15,642 nucleotides of DNA from Lachnospiraceae bacterium UBA4381 (GTDB taxonomy: Bacteria; Bacillota; Clostridia; Lachnospirales; Lachnospiraceae), in assembly GCA_002391105.1 (NCBI GenBank), contig DGRT01000015.1, forward strand, positions 1-15,642, given 5' to 3'. The number at the start of each line of letters is the position of its first letter. Position 1 is the stretch's first letter. A model generated the notes under the pieces. That model searched no databases and had not been told where the DNA came from. It was given only the letters and a program-made list of their open reading frames with translations. Below are positions 1 to 6,600 of the stretch, one piece after another. Position numbers and translations under genes: made by a program.

Positions 1-376
1 AATTTCTACTGTTGTAGATATTGTTTGCCTCCATATATTCATCTAGGCAAATAACCTTTAATAATTTCTACTGTTGTAGATATAATCTGATACTCCTAAT
101 GCTTTAACGGCAAATAACCTTTAATAATTTCTACTGTTGTAGATTAAGAGCAACTGCCTGACCGGTATCACGGCAAATAACCTTTAATAATTTCTACTGT
201 TGTAGATAAATAAAGCTACGTAAGTATATACCTAGGCAAATAACCTTTAATAATTTCTACTGTTGTAGATTATATACCCTTTTATGCTACATTATAGGCA
301 AATAACCTTTAATAATTTCTACTGTCGTAGATGCTAAACTATGGAATGTTTCATGAGGAAAAAAATCTTTAATAAT
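1..376 (+). CRISPR. Type V-A (Cas12a) CRISPR array, leader-distal end, 6 spacers
   Basis: The 36-bp repeat starts GGCAAATAACC and ends TCTACTGTTGTAGAT. Repeats lie at 1-19 (cut by the window edge), 46-81, 109-144, 172-207, 235-270 and 297-332. Spacers are at 20-45, 82-108, 145-171, 208-234, 271-296 and 333-356 (24-27 bp). The repeat's 3' end forms the short UCUAC/GUAGA stem-loop that Cas12a uses to process its own crRNA, and it matches the Francisella-type Cas12a handle as I remember it. This sets transcription left to right, with the handle 5' of each spacer. The sixth repeat has a T-to-C change in the loop (TGTC for TGTT). A decayed seventh repeat at 357-376 keeps about 17 of the first 20 bases but has lost the stem-loop, which marks the old, leader-distal end. 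Leader, cas12a, cas4, cas1 and cas2 are expected to the left and are not in the window. Spacer targets cannot be told from sequence alone. Confidence 0.97.
357..376 (+). repeat. Degenerate terminal CRISPR repeat
   Basis: This stretch matches the first 20 bases of the repeat with three changes, then diverges completely where the crRNA stem-loop should be. Decayed last repeats are typical of the trailer end of CRISPR arrays. It could not yield a Cas12a-processed handle. No terminator hairpin follows before the promoter of the next gene. Confidence 0.8.
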
Positions 377-395
377 AAAAGTTGAGATTTATAAC

Positions 396-423
396 TTGAC
401 AGCTTACTGAATTTTGCTAAAAT
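396..423 (+). promoter_or_regulatory. Sigma-A type promoter of the COG1672 ATPase gene
   Basis: A perfect -35 TTGACA (396-401) is followed after 16 bp by TAAAAT (418-423). A perfect TATAAT (423-428) overlaps it but would need a 21-bp spacer. Transcription would start near 430, about 38 bases before the chosen ATG at 468. The promoter sits about 20 bp past the decayed last repeat, so the ATPase need not depend on array read-through. Confidence 0.65.
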
Positions 424-467
424 ATAATTTACTAAAATATGTTTTAGCAAAATGTGGGGGCGAAATA

Positions 468-1880
468 ATGTTTATTGGTAGAAAAAAAGAACTCGGTGTT
501 TTAGAAGATACATATAAAAAGCCCGGATTTCAAATGACGGTAATATATGGTCGTAGGAGAATTGGAAAATCTCGACTAATAACCGAATTTTTGAAAAATA
601 AAAAGGCTTCGTATTATGTAGCGAGTCAGAGTAGTCTTGAGGACAATGTTAAAAGGTGGTCTGCTCAGGTTATCAGTGATATTATTCCTCAAATGGCTGG
701 AGTGTCATTTGATGATCTTGAAAGTTTTTTTACGTTTATTGGTAATCAAAGTAAGGAAGAGAAGATAATTATAGCTCTTGATGAGATACCTTACATGGCG
801 GAGGTAGATAAATCATTTTTGTCAAGGCTTCAGGTTGCGGTTGATACCATTTTTGCTAAAGGAAATATATATCTGATCATTTGTGGTTCGGCGATAAGTT
901 TCATGGAGAAGGAAATACTAAGCGAGAAAAGCCCGCTTTTTGGAAGACGAACTAATCAGATTTTTCTTAAACCATTTGATTACTTAGATGCGGCTGAGTT
1001 CGTTCCAAAGTATAATAATGAGGAAAAGGCTATAGTTTATGGTGTCACAGGTGGAGTGGCTCAGTATCTAACATTATTTGATGATAATCTGACGTTGGAT
1101 CAAAATCTTATCAATAACTTCTTCAAAACATCTGGGTATCTATATGAAGAACCATTAAATCTGCTGACGCAGGAATTTAGGTCAATAAATACATATAATA
1201 CAGTAATTGAAGTATGTGCAGGTGGAGCAAACAAAGTAAATGAAATAGCTGATAAATCACATATTTCAACTGCTACACTTTCATATATTCTTAAGGGACT
1301 TACTACAATAGGGATTATTTCTAAGGTTTCTCCGATGACTGAGAAGGAAAATAAGAAGCGAACAGCGTATGAAATGTCAGATGGAATGTATCGTTTTTGG
1401 TACAGGTTTATTCCATCTGCAAGAGCTGCGATAGAAATGAATCGTGGAGAAGTTTTTTATAATAATTATGTGAAGGATAAACTTCATTCCTTTATGGGAA
1501 GTATATTTGAACAAATGTGTAGATATTATACTTTATCTGTAGGACTTAAAGGGAAGCTCAAATGCTTAGTTACAAATGTGGGTAGCTGGTGGGGAGCTGG
1601 ACACGATCATGTGCCTACAGATATCGATGTGGTGGGGGTTGATGATTCGAGTAGAAAAGTGGTTTTAGGAGAATGCAAATTTAAAAATGAAGTGATTGAT
1701 AAGGAAGTATATGAGGCGTTGATGAATAGGAGGGGGCTCCTAGATAAACGTTATGAGGAAGTAGAGTATCTGTTCTTTTCGTTATCAGGATATTCTAAGT
1801 GGATAAAGGAAAACGTAGATAATAATACTTTGTTACTGACAATAGATGATCTGTATGGTGAAAACGTAACAAACAAGTAG
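468..1880 (+). CDS. COG1672-type AAA+ ATPase with C-terminal PD-(D/E)xK-like (DUF234) domain
   Basis: This 470-aa protein starts MFIGRKKEL, the usual opening of this ATPase family. An in-frame TTG at 414 lies inside the promoter and was not used; GGGGG at 456-460 serves as ribosome binding site. The N-terminal NTPase has a Walker A GRRRIGKS (residues 28-35) and a Walker B ending Asp105-Glu106. A winged-helix-like stretch follows at roughly 245-300. The C-terminal part, about 310-450, fits DUF234, which is thought to have a restriction-endonuclease-like fold; Asp387, Glu402 and Lys404 fit the D...ExK pattern. Family members are common in archaea and clostridia, and their role is mostly unknown. 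The gene stands alone between a CRISPR array and a pseudogene scar, and its AT-rich codon use differs from the genes to the right, suggesting acquired DNA. A nuclease or defence role is inference only. Family assignment is firm; function is not. Confidence 0.85.
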   Translation: MFIGRKKELGVLEDTYKKPGFQMTVIYGRRRIGKSRLITEFLKNKKASYYVASQSSLEDNVKRWSAQVISDIIPQMAGVSFDDLESFFTFIGNQSKEEKIIIALDEIPYMAEVDKSFLSRLQVAVDTIFAKGNIYLIICGSAISFMEKEILSEKSPLFGRRTNQIFLKPFDYLDAAEFVPKYNNEEKAIVYGVTGGVAQYLTLFDDNLTLDQNLINNFFKTSGYLYEEPLNLLTQEFRSINTYNTVIEVCAGGANKVNEIADKSHISTATLSYILKGLTTIGIISKVSPMTEKENKKRTAYEMSDGMYRFWYRFIPSARAAIEMNRGEVFYNNYVKDKLHSFMGSIFEQMCRYYTLSVGLKGKLKCLVTNVGSWWGAGHDHVPTDIDVVGVDDSSRKVVLGECKFKNEVIDKEVYEALMNRRGLLDKRYEEVEYLFFSLSGYSKWIKENVDNNTLLLTIDDLYGENVTNK

Positions 1881-1900
1881 ATAAAGGAAAATAAAAGAAG

Positions 1901-2104
1901 CTGAGGCTCACGTCTTATACCGCTGGTGGTATTTACTATTCTTCCGAAGCCACGTTCAACCATCTTGGGAAGAAAATGATAAGTTATCATCATAGGAGCG
2001 ATAGTGTTGACCTTGAAGCTTATATCATAATCCGAAACCGGGGTGGCAAGATAATCATTCCTATAGGCTATCTGAAGCCCTGCATTGTTCAGAACGATAT
2101 CAAC
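1901..2104 (-). pseudogene. Short-chain dehydrogenase (SDR) internal fragment
   Basis: The minus strand encodes a continuous 68-residue piece typical of the middle of an SDR. It begins VDIVLNNAG (the conserved NNAG motif) and ends LPKMVERGFGRIVNTTSGI followed by RREPQ. The N-terminal glycine-rich NAD(P)-binding motif is absent, and so is the YxxxK active site that should follow, so it cannot be functional. SDR likeness stops at about 1901, close to the end of the ATPase gene, and at about 2104, where an alcohol dehydrogenase remnant begins on the other strand. It is therefore a remnant truncated on both sides. Confidence 0.8.
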
Positions 2105-2109
2105 TACCA

Positions 2110-2373
2110 GATATCATGGCTCATCTGTACGAGAGATATCTGACCAACACTAAGGAGGTTGAGGTTACTGCTCTTGAAGGAATCGAGGCGTTCAGAAGCT
2201 TTCTGATCTCTCTTGGTATGCCTAAGAATTTTGAAGAGCTGGGAGCAAAAGAAGAGAATATACCGAAGCTTGTCGAGATTCTGTGCAGAGGAAATGGCAG
2301 AGAAGGCAGTATATCCGGATTTGTGACTCTTCATGAAAAGGATTGTGCTGAGATATATAGAATGATGCTTTAA
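2110..2373 (+). pseudogene. Iron-containing alcohol dehydrogenase remnant with internal deletion
   Basis: Residues DIMAHLYERYLTNTKEVEVT match the mid-protein region of clostridial NADH-dependent butanol/iron alcohol dehydrogenases. They are joined directly at 2169/2170 to ALEGIEAFRSFLISLGMP, the start of the C-terminal part, which runs to the stop codon. In intact relatives roughly 120 residues lie between these pieces, including the histidines that bind the metal. The N-terminal nucleotide-binding half is also missing. The result is an open frame of 85 codons from the ATG at 2116 that looks like a small gene but should be inactive. No good ribosome binding site precedes that ATG. Family identity rests on recalled motifs, with good confidence. 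Confidence 0.8.
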
Positions 2374-2417
2374 TAGAAGGTAGTAAAATTCGGGTAATAA
2401 AAGACTATTTTTTGTTC

Positions 2418-2446
2418 TTTAATAAGTGTTCTGATTGTGCTACAAT
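2418..2446 (+). promoter_or_regulatory. Extended -10 promoter of the CbbX/SpoVK-like gene
   Basis: An extended -10, TGCTACAAT (2438-2446), has a weak -35, TTTAAT (2418-2423), at 17 bp. The predicted start of transcription near 2453 gives a leader of about 30 bases before the ATG at 2484. Confidence 0.5.
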
Positions 2447-2483
2447 AGAAAAACAAAATATAGAACGGGTGTGGTGGACAAAA

Positions 2484-4136
2484 ATGGTTATAAAAAATAT
2501 TCAGAGTATGATCTCAGAGTGTATATCCTACGCTGATGAGCTCACAGCTAATCCAAACATTTATCCTGCTGATTCCAAGATGCCTCTTAAAGATCTTCTT
2601 AGATACGATATGATGGTATTTCTTGGATATCTTTATGAACCGGGAAATGCTAATTTTGCAGATCAGATTGAATATATCAAGACCAATCTGAGAATGATTC
2701 TATCAGAGGAAAAGTTCCTTACACTGGTAGAACAGAAATGTACTGATACAAGATTTTTATCAGAAGCTCCAAGATCACTGTCATTTTTTATTCAGGCAGA
2801 TCGTGATCCAAGTCTTAAGAAGGATGGAGCAGGGGTTGCAAGGTCTAAGTTTGTTGTTGATACATTCCGTAAGCTCGGGGAGGGCTTTATCGCATATGAT
2901 AATGTCAAGGAAGTAACCAGACAGGCGCTCAAAGACTATATTGGAGTTCTGAATGCTACACTTAATAGTGCCGGCATAGTTACCTCACAGCAGACAAGCA
3001 CATTGAGATCTACAGATATGCCTGAACATATGAGGGGAACAGCTACATTTTCCAATACTGCTGATCCTGACCTGGAAACAATTACTGCCTTTGATGAAAG
3101 AACAGGTGAGTTCGTAACCAAGAAGGCGATTGGTATTTCAGGTAGAAATATTCAAAAGAAAGCGGCTACAGACGTTTCCGAATTCCTGAACTTTAAGAGG
3201 GAGGAGGATGACGAGAGCAAGGTCTTCAAACGTGGTGAAAGCCGTGTCGGAGGAAGAAGAGGCCGTCATGATGAATCTGAAGAGATTGAGAAGTCTCTTG
3301 ATGAACTTATTCATGAACTGCAGTCACTTATCGGACTTGCTTCTGTTAAGGAAGATGTTATGCATCTTATTAACATCATCAAGGTCAGAAAGCTGAGAGA
3401 GATGAGAGGCTATAAGAGAGTTGAGATGTCCTTCCACCTCGTATTTACAGGTAATCCGGGTACAGGTAAGACAACTATAGCCAGACTTCTTGCCAAGATT
3501 TATAAACAGTTGGGACTTGTTAGTAAGGGACAGTTTATAGAGGTTGACAGATCTGGTCTGGTTGACCACTTTGCCGGTGGTACAGCTCTTAAAACTACAA
3601 ATGTTATAAATCGTGCCATTGGTGGTATCCTTTTCATAGATGAGGCATATACACTTACTCATAAAAAGGATTCCGGAGACTATGGTCAGGAAGCTATTGA
3701 TACACTTCTGAAACGTATGGAAGATGATCGTGATGACTTCATCGTAATTGTTGCTGGATACACAGACGAGATGACAGAATTTATCGAATCAAACCCAGGT
3801 CTTAAGTCCAGATTTAATAAGTATATTTACTTCCCTGACTATAACAGTGGTGAGTTGATGGAAATATTCAAGTTTATGTGTCAGGAAAATGATTACATAC
3901 TTACACAGAGTGCGGCATCTGTTGCAGAGACATATCTTAGAGGTATGACTGAACAGAAGATAGATAACTTTGCTAATGCGCGTCTGGTTCGTAACTATTT
4001 CGAGCGTTGCGTTGACAGACAGGCTACCAGAATCATAGCTGACGAGAACATCAACGAGGACGATCTGATAACCTTTGTCAGAGAGGATATGATTGAGGAC
4101 GGCGGCGTTGCCGGAGTGCTCACAAAGGAAGATTAA
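2484..4136 (+). CDS. AAA+ ATPase of the CbbX/SpoVK family with an unassigned N-terminal domain
   Basis: This is a 550-aa protein. The ATG at 2484 is preferred over an upstream in-frame ATG at 2412, which lies upstream of the predicted promoter's -10. The C-terminal half is a clear CbbX/CfxQ/SpoVK-type AAA+ module: Walker A GNPGTGKT at 323-330, Walker B Asp386-Glu387, sensor-1 region IVIVAGY, and the family signature NPGLKSRF with Arg443. Such ATPases usually form hexameric rings that remodel partner proteins. The first 170 or so residues are helical in character and not recognised. They are followed by a charged, probably flexible linker rich in Arg, Glu and Asp (about 235-275). No transmembrane segment is seen, so it is cytoplasmic. 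It has its own promoter and a terminator, so it forms a single-gene unit. Its substrate cannot be inferred from neighbours; the SpoVK resemblance is not evidence of sporulation. Confidence 0.85.
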   Translation: MVIKNIQSMISECISYADELTANPNIYPADSKMPLKDLLRYDMMVFLGYLYEPGNANFADQIEYIKTNLRMILSEEKFLTLVEQKCTDTRFLSEAPRSLSFFIQADRDPSLKKDGAGVARSKFVVDTFRKLGEGFIAYDNVKEVTRQALKDYIGVLNATLNSAGIVTSQQTSTLRSTDMPEHMRGTATFSNTADPDLETITAFDERTGEFVTKKAIGISGRNIQKKAATDVSEFLNFKREEDDESKVFKRGESRVGGRRGRHDESEEIEKSLDELIHELQSLIGLASVKEDVMHLINIIKVRKLREMRGYKRVEMSFHLVFTGNPGTGKTTIARLLAKIYKQLGLVSKGQFIEVDRSGLVDHFAGGTALKTTNVINRAIGGILFIDEAYTLTHKKDSGDYGQEAIDTLLKRMEDDRDDFIVIVAGYTDEMTEFIESNPGLKSRFNKYIYFPDYNSGELMEIFKFMCQENDYILTQSAASVAETYLRGMTEQKIDNFANARLVRNYFERCVDRQATRIIADENINEDDLITFVREDMIEDGGVAGVLTKED

Positions 4137-4142
4137 AGATCA

Positions 4143-4177
4143 GGTTGTTGCGGGATAAATCTCGTAGCAACCTTTTT
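4143..4177 (+). terminator. Rho-independent terminator after the CbbX/SpoVK-like gene
   Basis: GGTTGTTGCG (4143-4152) pairs with CGTAGCAACC (4163-4172), with one mismatch or wobble region, and is followed by TTTTT (4173-4177). It lies 7 bp after the stop codon. Confidence 0.75.
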
Positions 4178-4273
4178 CATTGAGCGGGTGTTATTATTAG
4201 TTTGCACTATAGGGGAGTTATGTAATAAACTTGAGTAAGGTGTTGTGATTTTCATGTATAATGGGGGTGTATT

Positions 4274-5392
4274 ATGGAATTAACAGAGACTAGACCATTT
4301 GTACCATGGGAACAGATGGAAAGCTTTATGATTGAAGCATTTAAGGGGTATGGCGTGCCGGAGGCTGATGCAAGGATAGTTGCTGATGTTCTTCTGGAAT
4401 CTGACAGACGGGGAATAGAGAGTCATGGCTGTAATAGATTTAAGCCTATCTATATCGACAGAATAGTAAAAGGAACTTTGCTTCCGGTTACTGAGCTTCA
4501 GATACTTAAGGAGACTCCGACTACTGTAGTTATGGATGCGCATGACGGAATGGGCATGGTGGCAAGCTACAGGATGATGGAGAAGCTTATAGAAAAGGCT
4601 AAGACCTATGGCATGGCAGGAGGAGCCATCCGTAATTCAACCCATTACGGAATAGCCGGTTACTGGACCAGCATGGCGGCAAAGGAAGGGATGATCGGTG
4701 TTACCGGAACAAATGCCAGACCTTCCATAGCTCCAACCTTTGGAGTGGAAAATATGCTGGGAACCAATCCGCTTACATTCTCAATTCCTACAGATGAGGA
4801 ATTTGATTTCTGTCTGGACTGCGCAACCTCTATTGTTCAGCGTGGAAGGATAGAATACTATGCAAGAGCAGGTAAGCCCACACCTTCAGGAACGGTTATT
4901 TCTGAGGAGGGCGAAGCGCTGACAGACAGTAAGGAAATTCTGGAAAGGCTGGTTGCAGGAACTGCTGCGCTTGCTCCGCTTGGAGGAATAGGAGAGGAAC
5001 TTGCAGGCTATAAGGGTTATGGTTATGCTACAGTTGTGGAGATACTTTCGGCGGCTCTTTCAGGTGGACAGTTTATGAAGGCTCTTTCCGGAGTAGATGA
5101 GGATGGAAAACCTAAGATGTATCATCTGGGACACTTCTTCTTTGTGGTTGACCCGGAGGCATTTATGGGAAGGGAAGAGTTTAAAAAGATTGCTGGAGAT
5201 ATATGTCGTGACCTGAGACAGTCCAAAAAGGCACCCGGACAGGACAGAATCTATACAGCAGGGGAAAAGGAGCATGAGGTATGGCTTTATCGTAAGGATA
5301 AAGGTGTTCCTGTCTCCGAGGGAGTTCAGCAGGATATTATCAAGGTAAGAGATGCTCTCGGTCTTGATTTTGTATTTGACTTTGAAAAGTAG
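4274..5392 (+). CDS. Type-2 malate/L-lactate dehydrogenase family oxidoreductase (Ldh_2)
   Basis: The protein has 372 residues and belongs to the Ldh_2 family (malate/lactate/ureidoglycolate dehydrogenases). This NAD(P)-dependent 2-hydroxyacid dehydrogenase fold is unrelated to classical LDH. Recognisable signatures are RGIESHGCNRF (His51), NSTHYGIAGYW (His124), the NAMLGTNP-like segment ENMLGTNPLTF, DCATS, and the glycine-rich PLGGIGEELAGYKGYG. The ATG at 4274 follows GGGGGTG at a suitable distance. It is a soluble cytoplasmic enzyme interconverting a 2-oxoacid and a 2-hydroxyacid with a nicotinamide cofactor. Malate, lactate, ureidoglycolate and others are all possible, and no neighbour fixes the substrate. 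A terminator separates it from the gene upstream. A 13-bp direct repeat overlaps its stop codon. Family assignment is firm; the substrate is open. Confidence 0.88.
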   Translation: MELTETRPFVPWEQMESFMIEAFKGYGVPEADARIVADVLLESDRRGIESHGCNRFKPIYIDRIVKGTLLPVTELQILKETPTTVVMDAHDGMGMVASYRMMEKLIEKAKTYGMAGGAIRNSTHYGIAGYWTSMAAKEGMIGVTGTNARPSIAPTFGVENMLGTNPLTFSIPTDEEFDFCLDCATSIVQRGRIEYYARAGKPTPSGTVISEEGEALTDSKEILERLVAGTAALAPLGGIGEELAGYKGYGYATVVEILSAALSGGQFMKALSGVDEDGKPKMYHLGHFFFVVDPEAFMGREEFKKIAGDICRDLRQSKKAPGQDRIYTAGEKEHEVWLYRKDKGVPVSEGVQQDIIKVRDALGLDFVFDFEK

Positions 5393-5435
5393 TATGCATA
5401 AAGGCTGATCCATTTTGCTCCCTGAAAAGTAGTAT
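5383..5435 (+). repeat. 13-bp direct repeat across the stop codon of the type-2 dehydrogenase gene
   Basis: TGAAAAGTAGTAT occurs at 5383-5395, containing the stop codon TAG, and again at 5423-5435. The copies are 40 bp apart. Flanking bases differ, so this is either an old partial duplication of the gene end or chance. Confidence 0.6.
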
Positions 5436-5457
5436 CGTAATTGTTTTTGGCAAAATG
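5411..5457. promoter_or_regulatory. Inverted repeat upstream of the diguanylate cyclase gene
   Basis: CATTTTGC (5411-5418) and GCAAAATG (5450-5457) form a perfect 8-bp inverted repeat with a 31-bp gap, ending 14 bp before the start codon. No T-run follows, so it does not look like a terminator. It could be an operator or a leader hairpin, or chance. No convincing promoter was found in this 79-bp gap. Confidence 0.3.
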
Positions 5458-5471
5458 AATGGGGATAATCT

Positions 5472-6587
5472 ATGGTATTATTCAGAAGAATAATCAGGTT
5501 TTTTAAGAATCAGGATAAACTGGAAGATAAGATATTCAGCGTGGTACTTATAGTTGGTGTATTTGTAGTTGTTGCATCGACTGTTGTTACCTATGCAGAA
5601 CAGATAAGTTCGTGGGCTACAGTACTTACAGCACTCAGTGGTATGTTCATGATATTTCTTTTGATTCTCGCATATGTAGTTAACCAGATGGAAGTATCCA
5701 GGATGCTGATGTGCTATTTTGTCAATATTGTCATGATGCCTGCCCTTTTCTTTTCCTGCGGAGGAATAGATTCGGGTATGCCATTATATCTTCTGGCAGG
5801 ACTTCTTGCTATTGTTCTTTTATTAAAGGGTAAGAACAGGATATGCTGTTTTGCGGTATGTCTTGCGGTGGATGTGTGTTCCATAGCATTTTCATATGTA
5901 TTTATGGAGGGAAATAGCTCGGGATTACAGATGTCTATTAATATTCTTTCCAGACTTTCTCTGGAAGACCGTATTACAGATATGATCTCCTCTATCATAC
6001 TTGTTTCTCTTTTTGTAGGAATAACTACCGGGCTTATTCTGGCATCATATCAGAAGGAAAGGGTAAAGCGTGAGAATCTGCTTATAAGATTAAATGATCT
6101 TTCCAGAAAGGATGAACTGACGGGACTATATAACAGAAGAGAACTTTTTAGTTATCTGGAAGATGTTGATCTTTTTTCTGACAGGAAATATTATATGGCG
6201 ATGTTTGATATAGATCATTTTAAGGATGTAAATGATAACTATGGCCATATATTTGGTGATAAGGCTTTGAGGAGGGTGGCTGAAAGTCTGGGAGCAGATA
6301 TTGATCATGCAAATGGTGAAATAGCTGCAAGATATGGTGGAGAAGAATTTGTACTTCTTCTGAACTGTAAAGGCTTGAAGGAAGCTCTGGATAGAGTAGA
6401 GGTTATAAGAAAAAAAGTTGAAGGTATAAAGTGGGACGAGGATGAGGGACTGACCATAACTGTAAGTGGCGGACTTGTAGATTGCAGTACATTTAATTCA
6501 CTCAATACAACACTCAGTACAGTTGATAAGCTTCTCTATGATGCAAAGCATACTGGCAGAAATCGTATTAGTCTTGTAAAAGAATAA
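5472..6587 (+). CDS. Membrane diguanylate cyclase (GGDEF domain)
   Basis: This 371-aa protein has about six hydrophobic segments in the first 195 residues (roughly 22-41, 50-69, 75-95, 99-118, 123-143, 172-192), then a short charged linker and a C-terminal GGDEF domain. The domain opens with the typical DELTGLYNRREL and carries an intact active-site motif, GGEEF, at 289-293, so it should make cyclic di-GMP from two GTP. The RxxD inhibitory site that normally sits just before this motif is absent (ANGE there), so product feedback through that site is unlikely. The membrane part has no named sensor domain that I recognise. The enzyme would signal from the cytoplasmic face. It is the first gene of a same-strand run; the next gene begins within 13 bp of its stop codon. 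Start ATG 5472 follows ATGGGGA. Confidence 0.92.
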   Translation: MVLFRRIIRFFKNQDKLEDKIFSVVLIVGVFVVVASTVVTYAEQISSWATVLTALSGMFMIFLLILAYVVNQMEVSRMLMCYFVNIVMMPALFFSCGGIDSGMPLYLLAGLLAIVLLLKGKNRICCFAVCLAVDVCSIAFSYVFMEGNSSGLQMSINILSRLSLEDRITDMISSIILVSLFVGITTGLILASYQKERVKRENLLIRLNDLSRKDELTGLYNRRELFSYLEDVDLFSDRKYYMAMFDIDHFKDVNDNYGHIFGDKALRRVAESLGADIDHANGEIAARYGGEEFVLLLNCKGLKEALDRVEVIRKKVEGIKWDEDEGLTITVSGGLVDCSTFNSLNTTLSTVDKLLYDAKHTGRNRISLVKE

Positions 6588-6600
6588 AAGTGTGGATAAT

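Noticed and set aside
208..296. Shared TATATACC between spacers 4 and 5
   Set aside because: Eight AT-rich bases in different positions of the spacers are within chance and do not suggest a duplicated spacer.
1..376. Cas genes or a leader within the window
   Set aside because: The window begins inside a repeat, and the genes to the right of the array show no Cas motifs.
414..467. In-frame TTG start upstream of the ATPase ATG
   Set aside because: It lies within the predicted promoter and lacks a ribosome binding site, while the ATG at 468 has one and gives the family's usual N-terminus.
2412..2483. In-frame upstream ATG of the CbbX/SpoVK-like gene
   Set aside because: The predicted extended -10 box lies downstream of it, and the ATG at 2484 is compatible with the promoter.
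3324..3662. Long minus-strand open frames opposite the CbbX/SpoVK-like gene and, likewise, opposite the SDR, ldh, murI and map genes
   Set aside because: They lack ribosome binding sites and family likeness, and they lie opposite clearly coding frames. They are by-products of codon use.
4257..4262. Perfect TATAAT just before the type-2 dehydrogenase gene
   Set aside because: Transcription would start at about 4269, inside the ribosome binding site, and no -35 lies at 16-18 bp (TTGAGT is 20 bp away). The real promoter of this gene was not identified.
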